From positions 1 to 64,000 of the forward strand of contig BPIH01000006.1 in NCBI GenBank assembly GCA_026004015.1: a DNA stretch of 64,000 nt, read 5' to 3'. A model generated the notes under the pieces. It was not told the origin of the DNA. It did not search any database and saw only the letters and a program-made list of their open reading frames with translations. The position numbers and the translations under genes were made by a program. This DNA is from Chloroflexota bacterium. GTDB lineage: Bacteria > Chloroflexota > Limnocylindria > Limnocylindrales > CSP1-4. Positions 43,116 to 51,966 of the stretch are shown here, piece after piece (positions within the stretch are counted from its first letter, which is position 1; every line of letters starts with the position of its first letter).

Positions 43116-44069
43116 CTACCCGCGCTCCAGGAGCGGCTTCACCTCGCCGACGAAGCGCTCGAGGGTCTCGACGTCGTAGGGGGCCGGCTGCTCGGAGATG
43201 ATCGTCCGGAAGCCGAGCTCGACGTACGGCCGGAGCCGCTCGGCGATCTGCTCCGGCGAGCCGTTCAGGAACGTCACGTCGTTCGCGACGTCGGCGATCG
43301 GCGTCCGGTTGTGGGCCATCGCCTCCTCCCAGACCCGGACCGCCTCGGCCTCGGTATCGCGGATCGTCAGCTTGACCCCCAGCGTGAATTCGATCGCCTC
43401 GACCGGGCGGCCGACGGCGGCGCGGTGTTCGCGCAGGACCTCGACCTTGCGTCGGAGCGTCTCGACCGTCCCCATGGCGTTCCACTAGTCGGCGTACTTG
43501 GCGACCGTCCGGAACGTCTTTCGCTCGCCCGTTCCGCCGATCATGATCGGGAGGTGGTCCTGGAGCGGACGCGGGGCGTGGCGAAGGTGATCGAAGGCGT
43601 GGTGGCTGCCCGGCGACGAGCTGACCTCCTCGCCGTCGAGGAGGTGGCGGATGGCCCAGACCGCCTCGTCGAGCCAGTCGAGCCGCTCGCCGAATCCCCG
43701 GCCGAAGTCGATCCCTTGGGCCCGGTGCTCGAGGCCGAACCAGGCCCCGCCGAGGCCGATGATCGCCCGCCCGCCGCTGACGTAGGCGATCGTCGCGATC
43801 GCCTTCGCGACGAGGCCCGGGTTCCGGAACGTGTTCGCCCCAACGAGGAGCCCGAGCCGGACCCGCTCGGTCCCCATCGCCCAGGCGGCGAGAGTCGCGT
43901 AGCCCTCGAAGATCGGCTGGTACGGGTCGCCGAAGATGGCGTAGAGATGGTCCCAGGTCCAGAGGTGCTCGTAGCCGAGGCGGTCGACCCGCCGCGCGGC
44001 GTCGAGGATCTCCGGCCACGTCGCGGCCTGACTCCAGAGGAGGATTGCGAGCTTGATCTCCTTCGTCAC
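43116..44069 (-). pseudogene. LLM-class flavin-dependent oxidoreductase with an in-frame amber codon
   Basis: The two parts are in the same frame. The first, from MTKEIKLAILLWSQAATWPE at 44069, has the LLM motifs LDAARRVDRLGYEHLWTWDH, GLLVGANTFRNPGLVAKAIA and LPIMIGGTGERKTFRTVAKY. It then meets TAG at 43485-43487 (Tyr-Ala-Asp-stop-Trp-Asn). The second part continues TVETLRRKVEVLREHRAAVG to ERFVGEVKPLLERG at 43116. Together they give about 317 residues, the full family length. No indel is needed, so this is either a point error, a real nonsense mutation or a readthrough codon. F420 or FMN dependence cannot be decided. Confidence 0.85.
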
Positions 44070-44128
44070 GCGGTCACCCGTATCGGCGCGGGATCGGCGG
44101 CGAGCGCCGCCCTGGGGACCTCTCTACT

Positions 44129-44426
44129 CTATGCGGAGGGGAGGCGATCGAGCTCCCGGACGATGGCCCGGAGGATGAGGCGGGCCGCCTCCGCGCTCTT
44201 CGCTCCGACCTTGTCGCGTTCGTCCGACCTCGAGGGCGGCCCGCAGGTCGGCGACCATCCGCTCGAGGGCCGGCGTCCGCGGGATCTCGCCGGCCGCCTG
44301 CCCCCGCTCGAGGACCTCGAGGGCTCGCCGGGCGTTCTCGACGGCGTGGCCCTTCGCTTCGAGCCAGCCGCGAATGGCGTCGCGGACGCTCTGTCCGGTC
44401 GAGGCCTCGTCACCTCGAGCGCTCAT
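44129..44426 (-). CDS. small helical hypothetical protein (frameshifted)
   Basis: About 98 residues. MSARGDEASTGQSVRDAIRG starts at 44426, overlapping the GNAT stop by ATGA. ALEVLERGQAAGEIPRTPAL and ERMVADLRAALEV follow. After a shift near 44222 it ends SAEAARLILRAIVRELDRLPS. It is charged and alpha-helical, with no membrane segment. It is probably translated with the acetyltransferase. No family recognised. Confidence 0.55.
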
Positions 44427-45067
44427 CGGCCGCCTCTCCGGGGAGCCGCGAGCGGCCGACCGGCAGCATCGGCCTCCGCCGACGGCGAGGGCACCGTCGT
44501 CTGCCCCGTCCGGAGTGCCGCCCACTCGCGGTCGAGCATGCTCATCATGATCTCGTCCCACCAGCGGCCGTCCCGCCAGATCGCCTCGCGGGCTCGCCCC
44601 TCGACGACGAAGCCGATCTTCCGGTAGGCCCGGATGGCGCGCTCGTTGAACTCGAAGACCGAGAGCCCGATCCGGTGGAGCCGGAGGGTCTCGAAGGCGT
44701 GGGCGAGCATGAGCCGGGTCGCTTCGCTGCCGTAGCCCTTGCCCCAGCAGTCCTTCTCGCCGATGGTGATGTGGAAGAGGGCCGAGCCGTTGTCGGGGTC
44801 GAGACCGGAGAGGGCGCACGTTCCGATGAGGCGGCCGCCGCCGCGGAGGTGGATCGCCATCGCCAGCGAATCGGGGCCGAGGACCCGGGCGGCGAAGAAG
44901 CGGTCGACCTCGTCGGGCCGCATCGGCTCGCCCTGGTAGCGGGTCAAATGGGCGACCTCGGGGTCGGCGTACCAGCGCCGGAAGGCGGGCAGGTTCGCCG
45001 GTGTGTGGCGACGGAGGACGACCCGCTCGCCGACGAGCTCGTGGGGGAACCAGGCCCGGGCCACCAT
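44423..45067 (-). CDS. GNAT-family N-acetyltransferase (RimJ/RimL-like)
   Basis: 214 residues from ATG 45067 (MVARAWFPHELVGERVVLRR). Motifs: AFRRWYADPEVAHLTRYQGE and LIGTCALSGLDPDNGSALFH. Acetyl-CoA loop: IGEKDCWGKGYGSEATRLML. End: LSVFEFNERAIRAYRKIGFV then EGRAREAIWRDGRWWDEIMM. These are typical of RimJ/RimL-like acetyltransferases acting on protein N-termini or small amines. A TATACG box nine bases before the start points to a near-leaderless message. The last 30 residues after the fold are Ala/Pro-rich. Confidence 0.92.
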   Translation of the reverse strand: MVARAWFPHELVGERVVLRRHTPANLPAFRRWYADPEVAHLTRYQGEPMRPDEVDRFFAARVLGPDSLAMAIHLRGGGRLIGTCALSGLDPDNGSALFHITIGEKDCWGKGYGSEATRLMLAHAFETLRLHRIGLSVFEFNERAIRAYRKIGFVVEGRAREAIWRDGRWWDEIMMSMLDREWAALRTGQTTVPSPSAEADAAGRPLAAPRRGGR

Positions 45068-45225
45068 CGAGCGGAGCGTATACCATCGGGCTGGGCGATG
45101 GACGGGGCCGGGAGGCGGTGCGTCGGGCCATGGCCGAGGGCCAGACGATGGTCGAGGGCCAGGCGATGGGCGGCCGACCCCGAACCGGCGGGTCCAGGGA
45201 GCGCCACCGAGGTCCGTGAGGAACA

Positions 45226-47004
45226 ATGCGTCGCTGGAGCGAGATCGCCGAGCAGGTCGCCGCCACGAGCCGGACCTCGGAGAAGGTGGCCCGCATTGCC
45301 GCCTACCTCCGAACCCTCGATCCGGTCGAGCTGCCCATCGCGACCGTCTTCTTCTCCGGTCGCCCGTTTCCCGAAGCCGACGGGCGGGTCCTGGGCGTCG
45401 GCTGGGCTGCCATCGCCGCCGCGACCCTCGCCGTCGCCGGGATCGACCCCGAGGCCCTCGCCCGCGCCTACGACCGCCACTCCGACCTCGGTCGCGCCGT
45501 CGGCGACGTCCTCGCCGACGCCGGCCACCGGCCCGATCCCGGGCGCAGTCCCCGCCTGGGCGAGGTCGCCGCCGCCTTCGCCGAGATCGAGGCCACGCCG
45601 GGGGCGGCGGCGAAAACCGAGTGCCTCCGCAGACCTCCTCGCCCGCTGCGATCCCCTGACGGCCTCCTACGTCGTCAAGATCCTGACCGGCGAACTCCGG
45701 ATCGGGCTCCGCGACGGGCTGCTCGAGGCTGCCATCGCGGCGGCCTTCGAGCGGTCGCTCGACGCCGTCAAGTGGGCCGCGATGCTCACCGGCGACCTGG
45801 GTCGGACGGCCCTCCTCGCTCGAGACAACCGCCTCCTCGCCGCCGAGCTCGTCCTCTTCCACCCGATCCGCTTCATGCTCGCCTCCCCGGCCGAGGATCC
45901 GGGCGAGATCCTCCGCCGCCTCGGCCCCGAGGTCTGGCTCGAGGACAAGTACGACGGCATCCGGGCCCAGCTCCACCGGGCCGGCGAGCGGGTCGTCCTC
46001 TTCTCCCGCGACCTTCGCCCCATCACCGAGCAGTTCCCCGAGGTCGCCGCCGCGGCGGGCGGCCTCGACTGGTCGGGGATCCTCGACGGGGAGCTCCTCG
46101 CCGAACGGGACGGTCGGGTCCTTCCCTTCCTCGCCCTCCAGAGCCGCCTCGGTCGAACGGCGCCGCCGGCCGCCCTCGTCGAACGCGTCCCGGTCACCTT
46201 TCGTCGCCTTCGACCTCCTCGCCCTCGGGACCCCGGGACGGAGCCGCCGAGCCGCTCCTTCGGCTCCCCCTTGCCGAGCGACGCCGGCGTCTCGACGAGA
46301 TCGACCTGCCGACCCCCGAGGCGGGCGGGCGCTTCCGGCGCTCCCTGCGGACGGTCGCTCGAAGCGTCGAGGCGATCGAGGCAGCCTTCCGTTCGGCCCG
46401 CGAGCGCGGCAACGAGGGGCTCCTGGCGAAGGATCCGCGAAGCCACTACACGCCGGGCCGAAGGGGGTTCGGCTGGTTGAAGATGAAGCGCGCCCTGGCG
46501 ACCCTCGACTGCGTCGTCGTCGGCGTCGAGCTCGGCCACGGGAAGCGCCACGGCGTCCTCTCCGACTACACGTTCGCCGTCCGCGACGAGGCGAGCGGCG
46601 GCCTCGTCACCATCGGGAAGGCGTACAGCGGCCTCACCGACGCCGAGATCGCCGAGCTGACCCGCTGGTTCGAGGCCCACACGATCAGCCGCCACGGCCG
46701 CTATCGGGTCGTCGAGCCCGCCATCGTCGTCGAGGTCGCCTTCGACGTCATCATGCGCTCGGCCCGCCACCGCTCGGGCTTCGCCCTCCGCTTCCCGCGG
46801 ATCGTCCGCCTCCGGACCGACAAGACGCCGGCCGACATCGACACCCTCGCCACCGTCGAGCGGCTCTTCCGGGAGCTCCAGCCGACGGCCGAGCACCTCG
46901 TCACCGAAGGGGCTCGCGGCGAGCTGGCCGAGGCTCGGCCCGAGCGGACCGGAGCGGCCCGGCCCGAGCCGAGCGGAGCGGAACGGGCCGAGCGGCGCCG
47001 GTAA
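45226..47004 (+). CDS. ATP-dependent DNA ligase (frameshifted)
   Basis: About 590 residues, with GAGGA just before ATG 45226. The N-terminal domain begins MRRWSEIAEQVAATSRTSEK and has YVVKILTGELRIGLRDGLLE. The adenylation motif I is EDKYDGIRAQ, where Lys is the AMP acceptor. LFSRDLRPITEQFPE, GILDGELLA, GNEGLLAKDP and FGWLKMKR are motifs III to V. The OB domain follows with LDCVVVGVELGHGKRHGVLS and ALRFPRIVRLRTDKTPADID (motif VI). Shifts occur near 45625, 46200 and 46235. This is the archaeal/actinobacterial LigB-like form, a second ligase beside the usual NAD enzyme. Confidence 0.92.
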   Translation: MRRWSEIAEQVAATSRTSEKVARIAAYLRTLDPVELPIATVFFSGRPFPEADGRVLGVGWAAIAAATLAVAGIDPEALARAYDRHSDLGRAVGDVLADAGHRPDPGRSPRLGEVAAAFAEIEATPGAAAKTECLRRPPRPLRSPDGLLRRQDPDRRTPDRAPRRAARGCHRGGLRAVARRRQVGRDAHRRPGSDGPPRSRQPPPRRRARPLPPDPLHARLPGRGSGRDPPPPRPRGLARGQVRRHPGPAPPGRRAGRPLLPRPSPHHRAVPRGRRRGGRPRLVGDPRRGAPRRTGRSGPSLPRPPEPPRSNGAAGRPRRTRPGHLSSPSTSSPSGPRDGAAEPLLRLPLAERRRRLDEIDLPTPEAGGRFRRSLRTVARSVEAIEAAFRSARERGNEGLLAKDPRSHYTPGRRGFGWLKMKRALATLDCVVVGVELGHGKRHGVLSDYTFAVRDEASGGLVTIGKAYSGLTDAEIAELTRWFEAHTISRHGRYRVVEPAIVVEVAFDVIMRSARHRSGFALRFPRIVRLRTDKTPADIDTLATVERLFRELQPTAEHLVTEGARGELAEARPERTGAARPEPSGAERAERRR

Positions 47005-47057
47005 GGGCCCACGGCGACGGGCCACCCGAACCGATCCGGGCCGGTTATCCTGGCACC

Positions 47058-47606
47058 ATGCTCGATCCGCTCGCCCTCGGCCAGCCCGTCCCCCTCACCC
47101 TCTACACCGACGCCTATGTCGTCCGCGGCACCGTCCTGACCCGTTATCGCCGGGTGACCGACATCCTCAACGAAGCCGAACACGAGTTCATCGTCCTCTC
47201 CGACGCCGTCTTCGAGGAGTTCGGGTCGCGGGCCCAGGCGATCCGGGCCGAGTACGCCCAGGTCAACCTGGGTGCCGTCCTCTTCGCGGTAGCCGACACC
47301 CCGGTCGAGCCGACCCCCGAGCTCCGGACGCCGAAGGTCTCCGAACAGGCCCTCGTTACGGTGCCGCCCTTCAAGGTCGTCGGCCGCATCCACCTCCTCC
47401 CCGAGCGCGACCTCCGGGAGGCGCTCGATCAGCTTGTCGGGCGCTTCATCCCAGTGACCGAGGCGCTCTACTGGTCCGACATCGTCGGCGAGGCGAGGAC
47501 CCGGGCGCTCATGGTCGCCGTGAACCACAGCCGGGCCCAGATCCTCGCCCCGCACCGCGAGGTCGACCCGTGGGAGGGCGTCGACCGGAGTCCAGCCGGG
47601 GGCTGA
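47058..47606 (+). CDS. conserved hypothetical protein
   Basis: 182 residues, intact, soluble. TATCCT lies six bases before the ATG, so translation is probably leaderless. It contains LTLYTDAYVVRGTVLTRYRR, TDILNEAEHEFIVLSDAVFE and VPPFKVVGRIHLLPERDLRE, which suggest a beta-barrel-like small domain, perhaps nucleic-acid or ligand binding. The region 47607-47747 downstream is non-coding. Confidence 0.75.
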   Translation: MLDPLALGQPVPLTLYTDAYVVRGTVLTRYRRVTDILNEAEHEFIVLSDAVFEEFGSRAQAIRAEYAQVNLGAVLFAVADTPVEPTPELRTPKVSEQALVTVPPFKVVGRIHLLPERDLREALDQLVGRFIPVTEALYWSDIVGEARTRALMVAVNHSRAQILAPHREVDPWEGVDRSPAGG

Positions 47607-47747
47607 TCACCCGGTTCCGGGGCACGGCCGTCGCTCGGCTCGTTCCCGGTCGGCTCGCTCGGCGCGGCTCGCCGCGGCTCGCCGCGACCCCCCGATCGCG
47701 GTCCCCGCTCGCGGCTGCCGCTACCGCCGCCGGTCAGCGCTCGGTGG

Positions 47748-48590
47748 TCAGCGTTCCACGGGCAGGTCGAGCCGTTCGCCCCACTCGGCCCAGCCACCGT
47801 CGTAGACGGCGACGTCGTCGAAGCCGAGGACGCCCAGGACGAAGGCGACCTTCGTCGCCGCGAGCCCCGAGCCGTCGTAGCAGACGATCCGCCGGTCGCG
47901 GACGATGCCGGCCGTTCGAACGAGACTTCGGAGGACCTCGAGGGACGGCAGCCGTTGGCTGTCCGCATCGACGAGCCGACCGGCCGGGAGATTGACGGCA
48001 CCCGGGATGTGGCCGAGGCGTCGGGTGTTGCCGCCCCGACCAAGGTATTCGTCGGGGGCGCGAGCATCGACGAAGAGGACCTCGGGCGAGCCGAGGAGAC
48101 CACGAACGTCGGCCGTCGTCACCCGGATCCGGGGTTGGGCCCGGGGCGTGAAGGTCGCCGGGGTCGGGTCAGCGTCGGCGTTCGAAACCGGTCGCGCCTC
48201 GGCAAGCCAGGCCGGAATGCCGCCGTCGAGGATCCGGCAGGAGTCGAACCCGTAGCAGCGGAGGCTCCACCAGACCCGAGCCGCGTAGATGCTCTGGACG
48301 TCGTCGTAGAGGACGAGGGTCGTCCCGTCGCCGATGCCGAGCCGCCGGAGGGCGGCGGCGACCTGCTCGGGCCCGGCGAGGAGGAAGAGGTCCGTCTCAT
48401 CGACCTCGCTGGTGAGGTCCCTCGCCCAGTCGAGATAGACCGCGCCCGGGATGTGCCCCCGCTCGAAGAGCGCCCGCCCGGTGCCGTCGGGCCGCCAACG
48501 CACGTCGGCGATCCGCAGCTCGGGGCGGTCGAGGTTGTCGGCCAGCCACTCGGTGGTGGCGATGAGCTCGGGGCGAGGCAGGCCGTTCAT
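47748..48590 (-). CDS. thiosulfate/3-mercaptopyruvate sulfurtransferase (tandem rhodanese)
   Basis: 280 residues, two rhodanese domains. The N-terminal inactive domain has LRIADVRWRPDGTGRALFER, GHIPGAVYLDWARDLTS and WSLRCYGFDSCRILDGG. The C-terminal domain has VLFVDARAPDEYLGRGG, LGHIPGAVNLPAGRLVD and the active-site loop CYDGSG with the catalytic Cys. It transfers sulfane sulfur to cyanide, thioredoxin or other thiols. It is divergent from the class V aminotransferase with only 24 bp between start codons, a pairing that suggests shared sulfur metabolism. Confidence 0.92.
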   Translation of the reverse strand: MNGLPRPELIATTEWLADNLDRPELRIADVRWRPDGTGRALFERGHIPGAVYLDWARDLTSEVDETDLFLLAGPEQVAAALRRLGIGDGTTLVLYDDVQSIYAARVWWSLRCYGFDSCRILDGGIPAWLAEARPVSNADADPTPATFTPRAQPRIRVTTADVRGLLGSPEVLFVDARAPDEYLGRGGNTRRLGHIPGAVNLPAGRLVDADSQRLPSLEVLRSLVRTAGIVRDRRIVCYDGSGLAATKVAFVLGVLGFDDVAVYDGGWAEWGERLDLPVER

Positions 48591-48600
48591 CGGGCCCGGG

Positions 48601-48607
48601 TATGATA
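48601..48607. promoter_or_regulatory. shared, nearly symmetric -10 region of a divergent gene pair
   Basis: The seven bases TATGATA read TATGAT on the plus strand (eight bases before the GTG at 48615) and TATCAT on the minus strand (eleven bases before the ATG at 48590). Both genes would start transcription from the same AT-rich spot, with almost no untranslated leader on either side. Confidence 0.6.
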
Positions 48608-48614
48608 CGGGGCC

Positions 48615-49850
48615 GTGGCTTCCCCCTTCACGCCCGACCCCGGCAAGCTGTCGGCGGTCCGCGCGGCCCTGCCCGCCGTCGAGGCCGGGATCTACCTGAA
48701 CGCCGGCACGGCCGGTCCCCTCCCCGCCGAGGCGGCGGCGGCGATGGCAGACGCCGCCGGCTGGGAGCTCCGGACGGGGCGCGCCCATGCGGCCCACTTC
48801 GAGACCCTCGAGCAGCGCCTCGAAGAGGCTCGGGCCACCCTCGCCTCGGTCATCGGGGCGGGGCTCGACGAGATCGCCCTCCGGCACTCGACGTCCGAGG
48901 CGATCTCCACCGCCGTCTGGTCCCTCGACTGGCGACCCGGCGATCGGGCGGTGACGACGACCCTCGAGCACATCGGCGGCCTGGCCGCCCTCTACGCCCT
49001 GCGCGACCGACTCGGCGTCGAGCTCGTCTTCGTCGACGCCGGCGATGGCGGTGATCCGGAGGGGATCGTGGCGGCCGTCGCCGCGGCCCTCGACGAGCGG
49101 ACCCGCTGCCTCGTTCTCTCCCACGTTTCGTGGGCGACCGGCGCCCTGTTGCCGGTCGAAGCGATCGCGGCCGTCGCTCGGGAGCGGGGGATCCCGGTCG
49201 TCGTCGACGGCGCCCAGGCCGTCGGGGCGATCCCCGTCTCGGTGGCCGACCTCGGCGCCGACTTCTACGCCTTCGCCGGCCACAAGTGGCTCCTGGGGCC
49301 GGAAGGGGTGGCGGGGCTCTGGGTTTCGCCGGCGATGATCGAGACCGCCCGGCCGATCGGCGGCGGCTGGCCGAGCTTCGCCGAGCCCGACGTCGGCGGT
49401 CGAGCCGTCTTCCGGACCGACGTCCGTCGCCTGGATGCGGTCGGCTGGTACGGACCGGCCATCGTCGGCCTGGCCCGGAGCGTCGGCTGGCTGGCGATGA
49501 TCGTCGGCTGGGACTTCATCCATCGCCGCGGGACGGCCCTGGCTCGAAGCCTCGCCGACCGGCTCTCGGCGGTGGAGGGAGTGACCGTCGTCACCCCGCG
49601 CCATCGGATGGCGACCCTCGTCACGTTCCGGGTTGGCGGCTGGTCGGCGGAGGCCGTTCTCGACGAGCTCGGCCGACGGATCTTCGTCATCGGCCGGACC
49701 ATCCCGCACCTCGACGCCGTCCGGCTCTCGGTCGGCTTCTACACGACCGAGGCCGAGCTCGATCGGGTCGCCGAGACGGTGGCCCTCATCGCCGCCCACA
49801 CCCCGGCCACGCTCCCGCCGCGGCCGAAGCTGCCCATCGTCGAGCCGTGA
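48615..49850 (+). CDS. class V aminotransferase (cysteine desulfurase-like, PLP enzyme)
   Basis: 411 residues from a GTG at 48615. It begins MASPFTPDPGKLSAVRAALP and has AGIYLNAGTAGPLPAEAAAA, typical of the SufS/CsdB/isopenicillin-epimerase-like group. The PLP His is in TTTLEHIGG, Asp in VVVDGAQAVG, and Lys in FAGHKWLLGPEGVAGLW. The C-terminal domain ends FYTTEAELDRVAETVALIAA. A Cys at the usual desulfurase loop is not evident, so the enzyme may act on another amino acid or as a selenocysteine-lyase-like protein. Divergent from a sulfurtransferase. Confidence 0.88.
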   Translation: MASPFTPDPGKLSAVRAALPAVEAGIYLNAGTAGPLPAEAAAAMADAAGWELRTGRAHAAHFETLEQRLEEARATLASVIGAGLDEIALRHSTSEAISTAVWSLDWRPGDRAVTTTLEHIGGLAALYALRDRLGVELVFVDAGDGGDPEGIVAAVAAALDERTRCLVLSHVSWATGALLPVEAIAAVARERGIPVVVDGAQAVGAIPVSVADLGADFYAFAGHKWLLGPEGVAGLWVSPAMIETARPIGGGWPSFAEPDVGGRAVFRTDVRRLDAVGWYGPAIVGLARSVGWLAMIVGWDFIHRRGTALARSLADRLSAVEGVTVVTPRHRMATLVTFRVGGWSAEAVLDELGRRIFVIGRTIPHLDAVRLSVGFYTTEAELDRVAETVALIAAHTPATLPPRPKLPIVEP

Positions 49851-50327
49851 GCACCCTCCCGGATCCTTCGCGGACCGGCGCCCCGATCGACGACGAAGGG
49901 GCGCGGCGCGAGTCCTCGTCCCGGGCGGCCCGTCGCCGCCGGCGTCCGGCGGCGGTCCTTCGTCGAGGTTCGCTGGCGCCAGTTCCGGAATCCGCCGCGG
50001 CCGATCGCCCGGGCCATCGCCTCGAGTCTCGTCGTCGGGGTCCTCCTCGGTCTCGCCTACCTCGCCTACGACGTCGCCCTCACCCGAGGCGCGGCCTTGC
50101 CCGGCGGCGACCTGCGTCCCCTCGCCGCCGCCCTCGTCGTCGTCGGGATCGCCGTGGGCGGGAGCCTCGCCACGTACCTGCTCGTACCGCTACCGACGGG
50201 AGCCGGGCCGAGCACCCGGATCCGGCGGACGGCCTGGAGTGCGCTCCTCGGGCTCTTCGCGGCCATCCCGATCGCCTACCTCGTCCTCGTCGTCGTCGCC
50301 CAGGTGGTGAAGCCCCTCGTCCTCTGA
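49847..50327 (+). CDS. small membrane protein (frameshifted)
   Basis: About 160 residues. The GTG at 49847 overlaps the previous stop (GTGA). The first 35 residues are Arg/Ser-rich. After a shift near 49945 the frame reads FVEVRWRQFRNPPRPIARAI, SLVVGVLLGLAYLAYDVALT, LAAALVVVGIAVGGSLATYL, and finally LLGLFAAIPIAYLVLVVVAQ then VVKPLVL. That makes three membrane helices with a basic cytoplasmic N-terminus. No family recognised; it is co-transcribed with the aminotransferase. Confidence 0.65.
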
Positions 50328-50472
50328 CCGGGCCGCGGGGTGCCGGTGCCCTGTCGCACCGCTCGGAGGCCGATGGCCCGTTCGTACCATGTCGCGCCCG
50401 GCAGACCTGGCTATGATCAGGCCGAGACGGCCGGGTGGGCCGGCCGCAGTCAGGCAGGATTCGAGGCTCGGC

Positions 50473-50964
50473 GTGTCGAGCGAAGACCAGCACCACGTCG
50501 CACTGCCGAAGCTCTACGGCGCCCCGGCGTACGCGCGCCCGCCGCGGCCGGTCGTGGCCCGGACTCCGCGGCCCTTCGATCCCGACGATCTCCCCCTCGA
50601 GGCGTTCATGACCCCCGAAGAACGCGCCCTGAAGGAGGCCGCCTTGCGCGGGGCCCCGGGCCAGGCCCACCTCCCGGCGACCCAGGCCCGCCTCCCGGGG
50701 ACCCATGGATCGGGTGTCGTCGAGTCGGGGGAGGGCGCTTCGATGTGGCGTCCAGCCGCTTCGCTCCAGCCTCGCCCCTTCCGGCTCCGTACCCTGGCCG
50801 CCCGCCTCCTCCGAGGGGTGGAGGCGGACCGAGCGGAGGCGGGGCGAGCGGCTGAGGTGGAGCGGGCGGTGGGGGCGGACCGAGGGGTGAAGGCGGACCG
50901 AGCGGTGGAGCCCGCGGGCGGGCGCTCGGGCGAGGTGGAGTCGGTGGGCACCGAACGGGGCTGA
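50473..50964 (+). CDS. hypothetical protein with charged C-terminal repeats
   Basis: 163 residues from a GTG at 50473 (VSSEDQHHVALPKLYGAPAY). The N-terminal half contains ARPPRPVVARTPRPFDPDDL and PLEAFMTPEERALKEAALRG, an acidic-linear-motif style often seen in uncharacterised high-GC proteins. The C-terminus repeats short V-E-A-D-R-A-E-like units, coded by (G/C)GGAGGCGGACCGAGCG-type DNA repeats at 50816-50915, and may have expanded by slippage. A TATGAT at 50413 may be the -10 box. It ends 82 bp before the tRNA gene. Confidence 0.55.
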   Translation: MSSEDQHHVALPKLYGAPAYARPPRPVVARTPRPFDPDDLPLEAFMTPEERALKEAALRGAPGQAHLPATQARLPGTHGSGVVESGEGASMWRPAASLQPRPFRLRTLAARLLRGVEADRAEAGRAAEVERAVGADRGVKADRAVEPAGGRSGEVESVGTERG

Positions 50965-51046
50965 TCCCGGCGCGCCCGGCCCGGCCGGGACCTGGGCGGC
51001 GTACCATTCGGTGTGCTGCCGGGACCCTCCGGGTAGCCGCCGCGAC

Positions 51047-51122
51047 GGGGGAGTAGCTCAGCGGAGAGAGCAGGCGTCTTATACACGCCGGGTCGGTGGT
51101 TCGAATCCACCCTCCCCCACCA
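51047..51122 (+). tRNA. tRNA-Ile (anticodon UAU), CCA encoded
   Basis: A full cloverleaf: acceptor GGGGGAG/CTCCCCC, D stem GCTC/GAGC with GG in the loop, anticodon stem GGCGT/ACGCC around loop CTTATAC, five-base variable loop, T stem GGTGG/CCACC around TTCGAAT, discriminator A and an encoded CCA at 51120-51122. The anticodon TAT at 51080-51082 would read AUA (Ile). Most bacteria use a CAU anticodon with lysidine for that codon, so this form is uncommon. Confidence 0.93.
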
Positions 51123-51213
51123 GTCCCGCTTCCCGCCTCCCGCCTCCGTGCGACCGACCCGTTCCTTCCGCTCGTTCCTCGCCGTGGCCGAGCTCGGTTG
51201 CGCTGTCCCCTGG

Positions 51214-51966
51214 TCAGTCGAGGCGTTCGGCCAGACGCTCGAGGAGCCGCTGGCGCCGCCAGGGGGTGAAGCCCCGCTGGCTCGGCAGGGCGGCGAACCA
51301 GGCCGCCAGCTCGTCCGGCGCGACGACGGCACAGGCGGCGGTCCGCTCGAGCCCGGGCTCGCTGCCGACGACGGCGGCGTAGACCCGGACGACGTGATCC
51401 TGAGCCTCTTCGGCGAGCCACCGGCGGAAGCGCTCCGCGTTTCGCGTCGCCCGAGCGAGGGGGTTCTCGATCGGTACGTACTCCCGCGGTCCCACCCGGA
51501 GCTCCCAGAAGTCGCCGCGGCGCCTCGCCATCCCCCGCGGTGGCAGCGGCTCGAGGACGGCCGCGCCGAAGGGTCCGACGACCACCGCCTCGACCCGCCG
51601 CCCATCGGAGAGGCGAATGCCCTCGACGAGGGCGTGCTCGTCCGGCAGGGCGTCCAGGAGCCCGGCGAAGGGCGAGCGGGGGCCGGAGTCCCGGAGCCGA
51701 CCGACGACCCGGGCGAGGCGGAGGAGGCCAGCCCCGGTCAGGAGGATCGGGAGGCTCAGGCCGGCCGCCCAGCCCACCGCCCCGAGGATCGTCTGGCTCG
51801 TCGTCGGCCGGGCCGAGACGAGGGACGCGAGGAAGGGCGTCGTGGCCACGAACCACCCGGCAGCGACGCCGCCGCCGATGAGGCCGATGGAGATGAGGAG
51901 CCCCACGACGGCCTGAAGCTTGACGTGGGGAGGCGGTGACGGCGGACGGACCGCCAGGCGTTCCAT
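51214..51966 (-). CDS. membrane protein with NERD-like domain
   Basis: 250 residues. Two helices near the N-terminus (LQAVVGLLISIGLIGGGVAA and ILGAVGWAAGLSLPILLTGA) anchor a cytoplasmic domain. That part has LVEGIRLSDGRRVEAVVVGP, FGAAVLEPLPPRG, FWELRVGPREYVPIENPLAR and NAERFRRWLAEEAQDHVVRV, which follow the NERD (nuclease-related) pattern. The usual Asp and Gln-x-Lys of that fold are not clear, so it may be inactive. It overlaps no neighbour and ends 92 bp past the tRNA. Confidence 0.7.
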   Translation of the reverse strand: MERLAVRPPSPPPHVKLQAVVGLLISIGLIGGGVAAGWFVATTPFLASLVSARPTTSQTILGAVGWAAGLSLPILLTGAGLLRLARVVGRLRDSGPRSPFAGLLDALPDEHALVEGIRLSDGRRVEAVVVGPFGAAVLEPLPPRGMARRRGDFWELRVGPREYVPIENPLARATRNAERFRRWLAEEAQDHVVRVYAAVVGSEPGLERTAACAVVAPDELAAWFAALPSQRGFTPWRRQRLLERLAERLD

